DNA of 64,000 nucleotides from Luscinia megarhynchos (lineage: Eukaryota > Chordata > Aves > Passeriformes > Turdidae). Below the pieces are notes generated by a model. It was not told the DNA's origin. It was given only the letters and a program-made list of their open reading frames with translations, and made no database searches. Made by a program: the position numbers and the translations under genes. The stretch spans positions 9,879,165-9,943,164 of the forward strand of contig CM067568.1 in assembly GCA_034336665.1 (NCBI GenBank), in the 5' to 3' direction. Positions 25,601 through 39,700 of the stretch are shown here, one piece after another; the first letter of the stretch is position 1, and every line of letters starts with the position of its first letter.

Positions 25601-27407
25601 TGTTGAGGAATTATAAAAATTTTTGGTTTTTTGATGAATACTGGAGATAAGTTAAATTTCTCAAAGTGCTGTTTCCTTTTAAAAGGTAGAGGGAGTCTTA
25701 GGAAAAAAAATTAGAAGAAGCTTTAGGAAAATTGCTGTTTGGACAAACTGGTTTGCAGTTAAAGCAGCCAGTTACTGCTGATACTTTATCTTGTGTGCTC
25801 TGACCTCACAGCCCATTTTTTAGTGTCAAAGAGATGCAGATTGCCCTCGTGCAGCTTTCTAGAGTGGAAAATTCACATGGAAAGTTAAGCAATTAAAATT
25901 TTGTGACTCACAAAAGCTATTAGTGTTCTCATGTGCTTATGTTTATGTTAAGGATTATTTATGGCTCAATATGGATTGTTACAGTCCATGATGAAATATT
26001 TTAAATCATGTTGTGGCCTAGCTATGGTTGCTGTAGAAACCATAAAATTAAAATTCTTCCTTTTGCTTATAAATACTCCAAGTGCTCCTAAATTTTCTGT
26101 CTGTAAGCTGTTTACCATATTCATTCCAACATGGATTACTGTTTTTGGACTCTGCAGGTGGCACAGCATCTGTGTCCAAATATTTGTGTGCCACAGACAG
26201 ACAGGTCTGTGCTTCCCTGAAGTTAATCAAACCTTCAGAAATTGTTTGGTGGTGGTTTTTCCCTCTTTACTTAACTCACTTAATAGAGTTTCCAGTTTGC
26301 TCCCTACACAAAATCCATCAAAGCTGCTTGTGGTTGGGAGAATAGTGGAGGGAACAGAAATATAAATCTCAGGGAAATATGTGCTGGTTTTGCTTGGCTT
26401 TTTCTGTAAAAAGGCAGCCAAACTAATTTCCTTTTGATCTCTTTTCAGCCCTCTGTGTATGAGCTGGTGAGGCAGCCAAATTTTGCCAGTTTGTCCATTA
26501 TTGTGGAGGATTTTGTGAAGGATTCTGGAGCTACATTCAGTGGTGGGTCATGCCTGGTGTCCAGGATGGGCACTTGGTGTCTCCTTTGGGAAATGAGTGT
26601 TTGCGTGCTGATTGTATCCAGCTGAGGAGGACACTAGCAGGATCTCTCATCTGGCATTCCCAATGGCATACCAGTATGTCAGTGGTCATTTGCAAGGCCA
26701 GACTGGACAGGGCTTGGAGCAGCCTGGGATGGTGGAAGGTGTTCTTGTTTGTGGCAGGGGGATGGGACTGGATGAGCTTTAGGATCTCTTCCAACCCAAA
26801 CCAATCTGGGAGTCTGCATGGAATGAGATAACTTAAAAATTCTATTTGGGGTGCTGAGCAGTTGCTGTTAGATATGAGCACACTGGGGTGTTGTAATTGG
26901 CCAGAAAATGAGCGTTTGATTTTTGTAGCATGTTGATCACAGCTGATGTCTGGCATAAGAAGAGTTTATGTTGTATTGTGAGATAATTGTAACTTTCAAA
27001 TACATACTTTGAGGTTTTTATTATGAAAATCTCCTGACGTGTGCTTTACCCACCTGGTGTTAACTGAATCAAGGATCCGGTCCTGTCCTTTCAGAAAAGG
27101 ATTTTCTAGGGAAATTGTTTCAGGATGAGAGGCTTGAGACTGCCCCTCTCTGCTAGGGTAATAGAATCAGCACCCAGCAAATCTGTCTGGCCAAAATGGT
27201 TACATGTTGTGTTGAGTTTATCATTGATGTGATTCTGACACTGAACTCATGTCCTCTGATGCAATCCCTATGTTTTTTCTCCTGTGTTCAGCCAGCAGCC
27301 CAGATGCTGTCCATGTGGTGCTGGACAGGCACCTGGTGACAGGACAGAATGAGAATTCCACCCTTCCTGCTGTCCAGAACCTTCTGATTCTTTGCAACGT
27401 CAGGTGA
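22474..27407 (+). CDS. GATD1: Glutamine amidotransferase-like class 1 domain-containing protein 1
   Basis: GATD1 (PDDC1) is a DJ-1/PfpI-fold protein of unsettled function. Seven coding exons, all with GT-AG borders and matching phases, are 22474-22531, 23236-23312, 23659-23764, 24348-24455, 25201-25295, 26449-26542 and 27292-27403. The product starts [15 protein letters not shown], passes through [19 protein letters not shown] and the nucleophile-elbow-like [13 protein letters not shown], and ends [11 protein letters not shown], close to human GATD1 (220 residues) all along. The end is open: reading through the last donor gives AGG TGA and a 217-residue protein (span given here), while splicing at 27403 would add a final exon not identified. 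A CR1 fragment lies in intron 1 and another in intron 6. Confidence 0.93.
22862..23056 (+). repeat. CR1 LINE 3' fragment in GATD1 intron 1
   Basis: The blocks 'GCCCAGAGAAGCTGTGACTG', 'CCCTGGAAGGGTTCAAGG' and 'GGAAGGTGTCCCTGCCCAT' are in CR1 order, ending near ATCATTCCAGAATTCTG. Confidence 0.92.
26688..26825 (+). repeat. CR1 LINE 3' fragment in GATD1 intron 6
   Basis: The blocks 'GGACAGGGCTTGGAGCAGCC' and 'TCTTCCAACCCAAACCAATC' are in CR1 order. It begins shortly after exon 6, so it is intronic. Confidence 0.85.
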
Positions 27408-29697
27408 GGCAAGATGGGGTCTTGAAGAACTGGGAACAGCCAGTGGTGATCCATATCTTTTGGTTTCAGGAATACTGTCCCTCAGAAGGGGGGGTTTCCC
27501 CTTGGTTTTCTGCTGAAGTGTGTCACTTCTGTTTGATCAGGCCAGCCAGGCAGTTGAGACTTTTGGCAAAGAGCATTTGATTATCTAAGAAGATGAAAAT
27601 GTGTGGAGAAATGCACAGCTGTAGTGTAACTGGCAAAGTAGAATGCTGAATAGGCTTCAGTAAACATTTCTGTTCAGGGAAACATCTCATGTTTCTTGAG
27701 CTTTGGCAGGCTGGCTTTGAGTCAGCTCTGCTTTGGGATTCTGGGAATTAATGAATTTAATTTCTTTGGAAATGGTTTGGCTTGTTTGAGTGGCATCTTG
27801 TCAGATAGAAGAGCACATATGAATAACCACAAACCCCTTCTTTTGTTCAGGTGAGTGTGTGGTACCAGTCCTGTCCTGGATGTGCACTAACAGGTCCTGT
27901 CATGTCTGGGTGTGTTCCCTTCAGCAGGAAATGAAGGAGAAGGTCTGTTTGCAGCGAGGATGGATGAAGAGCCAGCAGGCTGAGGATTTCCATGGCTGTG
28001 ACCTGGATAAAACATCCCTCTGAACCCTGTCCTGGACTCTGAAGTGACTGTGGCAGGGAAGTGGCAGTTCCAGAGGTTCTGTGTGGATGGAGTGGATGAA
28101 GGTTGTCGAAGAATCTAGGACACCCCATTACATTTTTGCTGTTCCATTTTCTCACTGCTTCTCTAGACGCTCAGTTTACAGATGTGAGGAACTGTCTTCT
28201 CAAAACCTCTCAAAAGTTGGTGCTGTGAATACAAATTGCTGAAGCTGAAGCCCTTGCTCTGGGTTGGCATTGTACTGGTGCACAGCATGCCCTTTCTTCT
28301 TGTTCACATCACTGGAATTGTGTTTAAAAAGTTTGCTCAGCTTTTTTTTTTTTTTTTTTACATGGTCCTACAATTGTTTATTTGTTCTCCTTTGTGCTGC
28401 TTATGTTGTGGGTTTTGTTCTCTTAGAAATACTCCTCTCTGGAAGTACATGCTGCTGTCTCTTGCTGGAATTTTGTGGACTAGGGCACTGAAAAATGCAG
28501 GTGGCTAATGTGGGTCCCATCTCAGGAACCAGCTGTAGGGTAGAGTCTGGACTTCTTCCTTCTGAGCTGCAGGTGTGGCTTGAAGCTGAGCATGGAAAGG
28601 AATAATCAGTCAGACTGAGATTTTTTTTTTTAAGTTGTTGCAGGCTCAAACATACTTAATATATTGGAAAGTAGATAAATTAACTTTCAGATAATTAATT
28701 TTCCTTCCTTCTTGGAATTGTGGGCAGCATTTCTGCAGTGCCCTAAAGAAATGGGGTTGTATTTTTGTTTTCTTACCAGGGTATTACAATATTTTGGTTC
28801 TAATAAGTCATCAAGTAGAGAAATTCTGTCTTTTCTGTGGAAATCCATTTTTTAAGCTCTGTCTCAAGAATTCAGTGTGGTTTTAAAAGACAGACTTTGG
28901 GCCTTCTGCTGTTACATTCTGGACCCTATCTTAGACACCTTTGACATTGATGGAAATTAAAAGCAGAGTTTAAATTAAAATTGGGCTTTGATATAAATTA
29001 AATTATCAATTAGCTTTGATAATTTAAGTCTTCATTCCTGAGAATCCATCTTGGGGATTTGATGTTGACACCGTCAGGATATACTTTCAGTCTGGAAAGC
29101 CAAATCTTGTTCGTGAAATGGGAGATGGTATTTCCTTAGGGACTGTGTTTGTGTGAGATTTTGGCAAAATTGCTACATCTTTCACTGCTTACCTGTAAAA
29201 ATAGAACATTGGTGTCCACCCTGTGTCCTGTTTTCATTGCTTAAATGAGGTTCTGTCCTGGCTCATTCATCTGCTGCCAGGTGAGCGTTCAGACCACTAC
29301 AGGCTTTGATCAGCCCCCTGTTGTACAATTTTTTTTCCTTAATTTGTGGCATCCAGGACCTGCTGGAGTTGCTCTGCTCATGCCTCTCTTGGGAAGTAAA
29401 CAGTTGGACAAAGCACCCTGCCTGGGGACTTGATGGTGCTTTCTTTTTCCTCCCATATGAGAGCAGAAAAAAGATGAGTTCCTGTGTGTATTTTCACTCT
29501 CCTATCACTCATTCACTCTTATCTCCTCAGCCATTAAGTTGCTCTTGGGAAAATTGGGGGAGAAAGGTGTGGAGCAGCAAGATTGGAGAGGTGATGTGTG
29601 CAGGTGTGAGCTGGCAGCTTTGTGAGGTGGCTCTGGATGTGGTGGGCTGGATTGTGTCACCTTCACAGGTCATGCTGACAAACTGGGAGCCATCTGA

Positions 29698-29948
29698 GTC
29701 AGAATCATGGAATTTAGGTTGGAAAAGAGCTTTTAAGGTCGAGTCCAAGCATCAGTGCAGCAGCACCACCACCATGTTCACCACTCAATCTCAGGGATCA
29801 CATCCATGTGTTTTCTGAACCCTTCCAGGGATGGTGACTGCACTACTGCTCTGTTCCAGTGCTTGATGTCCCTTTCCATGAAGAAATTTTCCATAATATC
29901 CAACCTAAACTTCCCCTGGCACAACTTGAGGCCGTTAGTGACGATAGC
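29698..29948 (-). repeat. CR1 LINE 3' fragment, antisense
   Basis: Read on the minus strand it has the CR1 order, ending in the reversed tail AGAATCATGGAATTTAGG. Plus-strand blocks include 'ATGTCCCTTTCCATGAAGAA' and 'ATATCCAACCTAAACTTCCC'. Confidence 0.85.
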
Positions 29949-32494
29949 TCTTAAGTTTTTGTACAGTATGACCAATTTTAGCCAGGGATTGGAAAAAATT
30001 GTTCAAAAACTGGGAAAAGAAGATCAAATGAATGTAGAAAGCACAAAGTTGTTGAATGTCATTCAGGTGTGTTCAGGAAAGTTTAATTCTATTTATTTTC
30101 TGTGTTAATTTTGTTCTACAAATGTACAACTTCATAGTTTGTATGTTATTTTCTTTTCTTTTATGTAAATGGTATTTAGATCAACTAAAATAATGAAGTG
30201 GCATTTCACAAAGAGCAAGGATTTTTGGATGATTCTTGCCTTTTAAACTTCCTGTGGGAATAATTTAGATACCTCAGTTTGTATCTTTTGTACCTTCTAC
30301 CTGGTCCAGCTGAGGAGCCCTGTGAACAATCCCATCCCAGACATCCAAAGCAGTGGTGTTTATACTGAGGGGTTTTTGTCTCCAGGGCAGAAGCTGCTTC
30401 CCAAAGAATTGAAAACCTTCAAATTTGGGAGATTTTTATCCCACACAATCCTTTATTGTTTCAGTATTGCACTGGGCAGTGCTTGGTGCTTTGGTCCTAG
30501 GAATGTCACCTTTGTTTCCTTGGAAATCTGCTCCTGGTAACATCCAGCTGGTAGGTTTTATTATTTTATTTATTTGGGTGGGGGGTTGGTTTTATTTTCT
30601 AGAGTTTTACTGATTCATTTTTCTGGAACTCGCAGTGTTACATCTTCTCTGAGCTTAATAGCTGGGACCATATCCTCTTTTCCTCTGATATTTTTACAGG
30701 CAGATATGGAGGTACCTGCTAGAAGCATCAGAGGCCTTTGCAGCACGTGGGGCAGGATGAATCCAAAGGGATGAGGAGTTTTCTTGGATGTTAGCTCACA
30801 GCTGTAAAGGAGCACTGCTGTCCTGCACCCCACAAAGGATTTCTTCACCAAAAAGAGGACAGCCCTCCATCCCTAAGGTATGGGAGCTTTTCCTGGCAGG
30901 TTTAGACCCAGACTGGAAGAGGGGTGCTGGTGCAGCAGTTGGGAAACTGCTTAACTCTGGAAAGCAGAGCCCCCTGTCTGTGGGTATGATCTCAATTTTC
31001 ATGTTTTTGGGGATCCTGACAAGATGTTTGAACTCTGGCCCTGTCTGCAGCTGATGGTTGTTTGCCATATCAGCATTCCACTTGTGTATTAATATATTTA
31101 ATTAAGATTCTTTCCTTGGAGCTTCCACAGTATAATCTCGTAAAAAAACCACTTTCTTTTTTGGAACCCGTTGCTTTATTCATCTTGTGTGCATTCAAAC
31201 AAGGGCCAGAAGAGATGGAATGAGATGAGATGGCTCTTTGGTCCTGATTTACTTTAAAATTTCAAATGGAACTGTCTGGGTTTGGTGCCATTTGTACTGG
31301 CCTGTGATGGCTGTATTGGATAGACATAACTAGTGAATCTAAGGACTAATTTTGAATTAAATTCCATGTTGGGAGGATGAATATAAATGGATATATTACT
31401 GTGTCTGTCCTTTCCAACAGCTCTGCTTTCCTGTACCCTATTTCAAGAATGGAGGACGTGCTGGGAAGCAGCAGTGTGTCTCCCTTTAGCACAGTGTGTG
31501 ATGGGATGCAAGGCATGGCTGGAGGAGGAAGGAAAAGCTTCTCCAAACCCCCATCCAAGCTTTGTGTGTTTGCACAGAGCTGGATGTTGGAATCAGAGAG
31601 CAGCCACCAAAAGGAAAGGTTGGGAAAGGGGCTGTCATTTTTAAATCAATGCTTTAAAGTTTATGTATTGATTTTTGGGGATTTCTCCAAACCTTGTATC
31701 TGCCCCTAATTCCTGAGTTGTCCTTGTGACTGTGAGAGCCACAGATCTTTCTGGGAGACATCAGACATCTCCTGATTTCTTAATTTGAGGAGGTATGGAG
31801 ACCTGGGAAGTCCAGGAGTTTGTAAGCAGGGCACAGCCAGGGCCCTGGGAGAGATCCCTCCATCTACTGAAGAGAGGGGAAGTTGAGGAAAGAGGTTAAG
31901 GAATAAACACACTTTATGTGACTGATTGAAGAGCTGTGCAGGCTGAAGGTTTATGTGGTGCTTGGTTTTTTTTCACCATTTCAGAAAGGATGTGGACTCT
32001 GTGGCTTAGCCACGGATGTCAGGCACCTCACAACATCCATCTGTGCTGCAGAGAAAGAACCCCAGTGCTGAGGAGGAAACACCAGCTGCCACCACAGCAG
32101 GGAACCGGGACCTTGCGACTGAGCATTTTAAGCATAACTTGTTCCCCTCTTGAGAAGTGTCTGTTGTTAAGTGGAGTAAGTTACTCAGGCACCTTTTCCT
32201 ACCTCTTTATCCCCTTTCACTGAAGTATTTTATTCTCTCATGAGCACCTTCTGCAATGCTTCAGTTTCATTTGAGCTCCACAGTGTTACTGACCCAGTTG
32301 TGTCTCAGCTATGGAAGGAGACAGATTCCATGAATGTGGAGGTTTCTTGCCTCACTCAGGGGGAAAAAGGGCCATTTATTCCAGAGGCTCCAAGCCTCTG
32401 ACCAGCCAGTTTAATAGCACCAAGTCCCCAAATTCTGTGTGCCTGAATCCCTACCCTGCCCTGTTGAGTGCAGTGTGTGATGTTAAAGCACAGC

Positions 32495-32578
32495 AACCTG
32501 CTCGTGGCAGAGGGGTGGAATGAGATGGTCCTCAAGGGCCCCTTACCAGACCATTCTAGGAGTCTCCATTGGAATTCT
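32495..32578 (+). repeat. Short CR1-like fragment
   Basis: The bases from CTGCTCGTGGCAGAGGGGTG to GACCATTCTAGGAGTC resemble the last ~80 bases of CR1. It is short and diverged. Confidence 0.55.
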
Positions 32579-33061
32579 CAGTTTAGTAAGAGTGAAAAAT
32601 GCAAAACAGCTTGAATTGAGAAGGGATTGGGAGGGGCAGGGTCAAGCTTTTAGTGCTGGCTTGACTTTGACAGGAAGAAAGGTCACCTCCCTTTGGGCAG
32701 CCTGCTCGTCTGCTTCCCCCTTACCAACAGCTGTAGGACAGAGGGTCTGGATGAGTCCCCTGGGGACTTCACCTCCCTCTGGTAGACTGGTAGTATTCCT
32801 AGGGCAGGCTGGGAGTGCAGCACCAGCTCTCTGTGTCTGATTGTAGCTGGCTGTCCCTTTGGCTGGAACAGCAGCTCGCAGGTCATTCTGGATGTGCTGA
32901 CAGCAGAGCTGCTGTGTCACACTGGGGTGAGGGATCACTGCCTCCCTTGGTCTGGACAGAGCACGTGTCTGTCAGTGCTGGGGCCATACTGCTGCTTTTT
33001 CTCTCTTTTTTTAAAGTTCTGGCAACTTTGTCAGGAAACAGCAAATTGCATCCATGTATAA

Positions 33062-33312
33062 GCAGGGGTCTCTTAGAACCATTGAATGAATCACTGCAGA
33101 GACCATCAGGCCACCACTACTCCTGTCCCCAGGTGCCTCATCCATGTGCCTTTTAAAGCTCTCCAGGCCTGGGGAATCAGCCACTGCCCTGGACAGTTGT
33201 GCCAGCTTGGACAGCTTTCAGTGAAGAAATGTTCCCTAATATCCAATCTAAACCTTCCCTAGCACAACTTGAGGCTATTTCCTTCATGTCCTATCACTTG
33301 TTCTTGTCTACT
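33062..33312 (-). repeat. CR1 LINE 3' fragment, antisense
   Basis: The plus strand shows the reversed CR1 blocks 'TGCCTCATCCATGTGCCTTT', 'CCAGGCCTGGGGAATCAGCC' and 'CCTAATATCCAATCTAAACC', a typical antisense CR1 3' end. Confidence 0.85.
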
Positions 33313-33582
33313 CTTCATAGAACAGGATCTATATAAACTAGTAGGATACACATACAAATTTTGACATATATATCTGTCTCACAGGAATATTTGTGGGTTT
33401 TGCACCAAGAGGCACTTGTGAAACCTGTTTTCTCTTTAAAACAACCTGAAATTAAAACTCTTTTCTTCAATATGTTAGGACTGAAGACTTAATTAGGATT
33501 TTGTGGAATTTTGAAAATTCAAAATCCTATCAGGTGTCTCCTGCAGCAATTAATTGACCATGTTACAAGGCAAGTCGATTTT

Positions 33583-33588
33583 AATTTG
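33583..33588 (-). terminator. TALDO1: Candidate poly(A) signal of TALDO1
   Basis: ATTAAA on the minus strand lies about 210 bases past the TALDO1 stop, giving a UTR of the usual short length for this gene. An AATAAA also overlaps the stop codon itself, which is probably too close to be the used site. Confidence 0.35.
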
Positions 33589-33793
33589 CATGTATTGACA
33601 AAAGTGCCACAAAAATTTGAAATTCCACTTGTCCCTTTGCAAATTGATAAAAAAAAAAAGCATGATACAGAAATCTATCCATACACAGCATGATACTTGT
33701 ACAGGTAAGACATTTGTACATCCACTGAACCTCAGGTGATCCACCTCAGCTTAGAGCACTCAGGGAAATGCTGATTATTATTTTTTTCTTCTT

Positions 33794-36700
33794 TTATTTT
33801 CCATTTTCAGTGCTGAACATTCGCTCCTAGAAAAAAAACAAAGCACAGCTGAGTAAGAGTTTGGGAATGCTGTGAGGAGTTTGCCAGTCACCAAGTGCCT
33901 AGATCAGGTATACTTATCATCACTATTTCTTCCCCAAAAACCAGTTTGATGAATCCCATGTGAAAGCCTCTCCACAATCTGACATAAGACTTTGACAGCA
34001 GATCTGCTCTTTCTTAGTGCCTCCAAGTACAAACATGACTTATTTCCAGCTCACTACCTGCAGATTATTTGTATCCTGTACTGCTGACTGCTCAGAATCA
34101 GATTTAAGGGACTTCTCACTTTGACAGTTATCCTGATGAGCTGCCAGTCCTGCGGCCTCAAACCACAGGTGTGGCCCACACCTGGCACAAATTCTTTCCT
34201 GGCATGCAGTGAAGCTTACCAAGTTCACTGAATTTAGGTGGCCTGTTCTACATAACCTGTATAAAGACCTGACCAGACTAGTTTAATCCTCAGCCACACC
34301 AGGCTGGCTGCAGCACACGGGAGGAACGCGAATCTCCACCTTTAACATCCTCTCCAGCTTAACCGCATCTGCGGCAAACCTCCTGATGCCATCAGAGAGC
34401 TTTTCCACAGCCATCTGGTCTTCGTTGTGATGCCAGCGGAATGCCTTCTCATCCAGGTGGATCTTCTCAAGATCACATGCCTGAGCTGTGCAGAAGTAGA
34501 AAAAGAAACAGAACAGGTGATCAGATCCTTACCAAATTCTGACTTCCTAAAATTGCCTTGCGTTCTGACCCTTTCTAGGTGTTGGAAAAATTTTAAATAC
34601 TTTCAGTATGACTTGCTGCAGATGTGAGATTGAAAGTGCTCCTGATATGGCTGGAGGAGAACAAAGAGGAAAAAGGTAGCCTGATAAATCAGTATATCCT
34701 AACACAGTGTTTGTGTGTGCCATTATCTGGTACCTGCTGCTGAATGGCACAGCACTTCCAGGCCTATTCTAAGGAATTGTGCAACTGCCCCACAGCAGTG
34801 AGACATTCTAAGCAAATATTCTGAACAATCAGGGCTTTGATTATTTGGCAAGAACTAACAAAAGCTCGCTTGATAGCAGGCTCCCAGGCCAGCAGCAGCC
34901 TGTGGGCATCAACCCATAGCTACAGCTGTGCACAGAGCTGCTTTCTGAGATGTAAACCAGCATTTTAATGAGCCTGCAGAAAAGGGAGGGTATCACAGAA
35001 TTCTGGAATAATTTGGAGCCAAACAAATCTTAAAGCCCATTCAGTTCCACTCCCTGGCCACAAGCAGGGACACCTTCCACCATCCCAGATTGCTCCAAGC
35101 CCCATCCAACCTGGGCCTGAAGTAGTGTAATGGGAACAAGGATTCCAAGCCATTGTGGCACAGTGTTACCAGATCAAATCACTCAGTCTTGTGTATGATT
35201 CCTTTCTAATTTCTGGAGGGAAGACACCTCTTGGCATGTCTACAGATTAAGATGAAACCAAGTTTGGCATCTTTGCTACTGGTCAGTAAAATTTCATCCT
35301 GAGTATGTGCAGATTAACTTTCCTCTTCTCTCCCTGTCCCATGGGGAGAAGTGCAGAGTATGGAAGCACTCCAAACCATTGCAATCCAATTAGTGCTCAC
35401 TGCGTCAGCAACAGCAGTGCTGTTGTTAGGAAGCTACAATATTTCCTTCTGAGGTTACAATATTTTCTCTAGGAAACTGGATCTATCCCTAAAGCAGGAT
35501 GGCAGCGAGTACCACAGCACTGGCTGGAGCGCCACTCTCAACATTGCAGAAGAAAGGAAGACAGAACAAGCCTCTAGGAGGAGACTCACCCTCTTTGACA
35601 CTGAGTGTGGGAGTTAACTTGACATGCTCTTTGCTGAGCTCTGCTAGGAGCTTGGGCGAGATGGTGAGATAGTCACAGCCCGTCAGCGCTTTGATCTGGC
35701 CCGTGTTGCGAAACGAGGCGCCCATCACGATGGTTTTGTAGCCAAACTTTTTGTAGTAGTTATAGATCTTGGTGACACTATTCACTCCTACAAACAGAAA
35801 CCAGCAACTTTATTGTGATTATTTAGAACGTGCTCAAACCCGGCCTTTTGCCATAAGAGGATTTTTATGAGTAACTGTTTAAGTGAGCAGCTGCTGTTTT
35901 CTCAGCAGTGTTAAATCTGTGCTCACCTGGATCCTCCGAAGGCTCGTAGGTTTTCTTGTCTCCATTTGCAACATACCAGTCCAGGATCCGTCCCACAAAT
36001 GGGGAAATCAGAGTAACTCCAGCTTCAGCACAGGCAACAGCCTGAGCAAAGGAGAACAGCAAGGTCATGTTGCAGTGAATCCCATATTCGGCCTCCAGAA
36101 CCCTGCAGACACAGGCTGGCTTAGAACACCACTTTGCTCACTTTGCTTTGTGGAATTCATATTCACAAACAAGCTAAGTTCAAACCACTGAACTCCTTGA
36201 GTTTATTTAGGAATAGGGTGCACTCAGTAAGCTTTAAAGTTGTCAGCTAACAGTAAATGTCTTGTGCTTCCAAACCCTGCTTTATTAATGCTGTTCCTCT
36301 AGCCAAATGCAGCCAGCTTAGCAGGGTATTTGAGGAAACTGTGGCCTGGCCCTTGTATGAAGAAATTTTCCCTATTTCCACAGCAAGCTGTGGCAGAGCA
36401 CCTTCTGTGCTCATGACAGACTTCCTCATGTCGTGCTTTCAGCACTGCTGTTTATTCAAGTGCAGAATGCAATGTCAGTGCCTGTGGACAGGCAGGAGCA
36501 TGCCATGATTCAGCACACCAGGCACACACAGCCTTACCTGCCAGCCTGGATTCCTTCCCACGTTGAAGAGAGCTTGATGAGAATCCGATCTTTACCAACT
36601 CCTACTTCCTTGTAGAGGTCGATGAGGCGCCTGGCCCTTTGAATCATTCCTTCTTTATCAAAGGACAACCTTTGAGGCAAGAGCAGCACTTTTTAAAACA

Positions 36701-39700
36701 TGGGGTTTTTTAAAATTCTCTTTCCCCTGGGCCTTATGGAAAAACATTGTCCTGTTTTATCAGCATTTACATGCCAACAGTAGGTTTCTGTTCTCACATT
36801 CCTCCTGGACTGTCGAGCCCTTTGAGAAGGAAGTTTCTCACCATGAATTCAGAAGCTGAGCATTAACAACAATTGATACTGAGCAAATTAACAGCCAAGT
36901 CTAGTGCAATTTTTGAAAAAACTGTTCAAACAGATCTCTTGTGAAATTGAGCAGCTATTATCACATAGAAGAGAATGAGCAAAACTGAGTGGATGTGTGA
37001 GGTTTCCCTTGCTTAAGCAGCAACAGGAAGATGATGAAAATCCAAGGTCAATGCTACTTCTTTTTGTTACAAAATTCTACTCAAACTAAGGGAAATCCAC
37101 ACTCTTAAATATTAATATAAGTCACGCTGGTCTCCTAGGCAAACAAAAAAAAATATATATATTTTCTTTCTCCAACTCACATCAGGTCACTTTCTGTATT
37201 TACAAATACCCAGGGTAAACCAGAAGGAAAAGAGCCAACCTTGCATCCACTTCTGTGGACACACGGCCAGGTATCCTCTTCAGGATTTCAGCTCCAAATA
37301 ATACAAAAAGTTTGTCAGAAGCATTTTTGATCTGCTCCTCTTCTGACCTGAAAACCACAAAGAGCAAAAGCATTTATGGGAGTAAAAAGCCAGGTGAGTT
37401 TACACTTTGCTGTGGATTTGAAGATCAAATTTCACAGCTTGTTTAACATTAAATTCCAGAGTTCAAATGAGCCACTTCTTCCTGCCAGCAGGATTAGCCT
37501 TTGGACACTCTTTCTTATAGTGCTGTTGTTTTCCTGATCAAGGGGGGCCAGGTATGAGCTGGGAAATGGGGATGCACTTCTTAAAAGCACATTTGGAATG
37601 GGCATAAGGAATTTTTCTCAAAAGTGTTGAGGCCTTCTGGAGCAGAAGACAAACCCACAAATACACGAGGGGGAAACCCCAGCACGTTGCTTGTATATAA
37701 ATAAGGCATTTTAAATATAGGTCTGCTGAGATGCAACCCCTCTTTACTTACCCACCAAGCTTCTTCCCGTAGGCAACAGCATCATCCACAAGCTTCTGGT
37801 ACGCTGGCATCTGAGCCGCAGCAAGGATCAGGGAGGGGTTTGTGGTGGCATCCAGGGGCTTGTACTCATCTATGGCTAAAGAAAGAAACCCAGCCTGTTT
37901 GAAACAGCCGGCCAGCCTGAGAAATCAGAAGGATTTTGCTCAACCAGGTGAGAATGTAAACACTTTTTAATGACAGAGCACATCAGCACCACTGAGTGGT
38001 GTTTAAACACTGCCTGAAGGCTGGCTTGTGCCAGAGTACAGAACAACTTGGCTGCAGTCACAAGGTAAAGCAAACTTTAAAGTTTATAAACTGCAGAAAT
38101 TGCCCAAAAGTATAAACCTATAGAAATTTTGGGTGGAGGAAGTAGTAACACTAACTTCCAAACTTCATCCCAAACAGCATAGCTGGGCTCCAGAAATCAC
38201 AGAGGAAAATAAAGAACAGGGTACCTTCCCTTCAAGCAGTCAAAAATTTGGGCTTTTGTTTGTGTCCAGCTGATGGGGCCAGGACAGGTGAATTCACCTG
38301 TGAGGCTCCAGCACCTTTCCTTACTGCTTTTTAAACCTTTTCCAAACAGTTGCAGTTTTTCAGTATCTGCTCTTGTCATTTCCTTGTCCTACCAGGAAGA
38401 CACTTGACCCTTGGTCTTACCCCAAGCCCTGGGCTACGCCTGTTCCAGGTGATTCCAGGTTTTGCTCCAGCAGGCGGTAGCACACATTGTCTGGCTGTAA
38501 TCACAGCGTGGCACCAGGGCAAACAGGGCAGAGCCTCTGCAGGCCACTCAGCAGTTTCAACAATGCAATTAAAATGTCAAAAAAGTAACAAAATCTGTAT
38601 TACCAGCCCCTTCTCCTCAGCTTTTCTGCCAGGGATGAAACCCCAAGGGAGAGTGTGCAACTGTACTAAAAATAAGCCTTGTTTTTCCATAGATCCCTCC
38701 CAGGCAGTGATCAGGATCCTGGAGAGAGGAAAACACTCCTTCAGAACTTCAGTTCACGCGGGTACTGCTTAAAGCAGAGCAGCACATCAATGAAAGTCTG
38801 TTCTGTACTGACACCTACAATCACCACTGGGAACCAGCAGCAGCAACAACCACCTTCACCTCCACCAGTGTTCAACCTGCCAGGAGCAAGCCAGGTAAGG
38901 CTCTTGCCTTGTTAGGACTCCAGGAATAACCCCCAGGTTGGTAAGAGCAGCCCGGAGAACAACCTGGGGATGTCCTGAGCAGGGCCAGGAGCTGGACTCG
39001 ATGATCCCCAATTCTACAATCCTTACTGCTGCCTGCACACAAACACCCCCTTGGCCATCCTGGGGGTTTGTTTCTTTTCCTGTGTCTGAGCTGTTGCCAT
39101 CTCTGTGCTCTCTTCACCTTAAGTTTAGTACTCTTAAGACATCTGACAGTGGCCATGTAGGATTGTTTAGTGTTACACCAACAGGATTAAGCAAGCAGTG
39201 GAGGGATTGCTGCAGGCCTGGGTGACGACAGGACCGGATTCAAGGGCTGCTCTACACAACCCTAAGACACCCAGGGAGGGAATTCTTGGCTCTGATGGAC
39301 CGAGCAGGCTCTGTGTCCGTGCTGGGCCACGTAATGACAGCTCGGGAACAAGTGCCTTTTTAATCGAAGGCCACCTCCCTTTCTCAGAAAGGACTGTGCT
39401 GGCTCATTCTCAGGAGATAATCCAAACAAAAGCACTCTGGCATTATTTTTACAGAATCCTGTAATGACTGGGTTGGAAGCGAACTTAAAGATTGTCCAGT
39501 TCCACTCCCTGGTACAACCCAAACAAATCCCAGATCTAGAGCAGGTCACTGGAAGAAAACCCGAATTCATTAGCACAGGAGAGCTGGCTTGAGTCTGGCA
39601 CTTCTTCCTGACAGCACGCAGAGCTGAACGTGGTGCTCGGGGCACACTGGGAGAAGATCACGGCAGGGTCTGGAAGACGTCCTGGCTGGGCGGGATCTGC

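Larger units (their letters stand above)
27408..33580. other. Stretch between convergent GATD1 and TALDO1
   Basis: It holds any GATD1 3' UTR or unseen last exon and the gap between the two converging genes. No coding exon was recognised. A clear poly(A) signal for GATD1 could not be chosen; several ATTAAA/AATAAA hexamers exist, one at about 31903. Two antisense CR1 fragments and a weak sense fragment lie inside. Confidence 0.5.
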
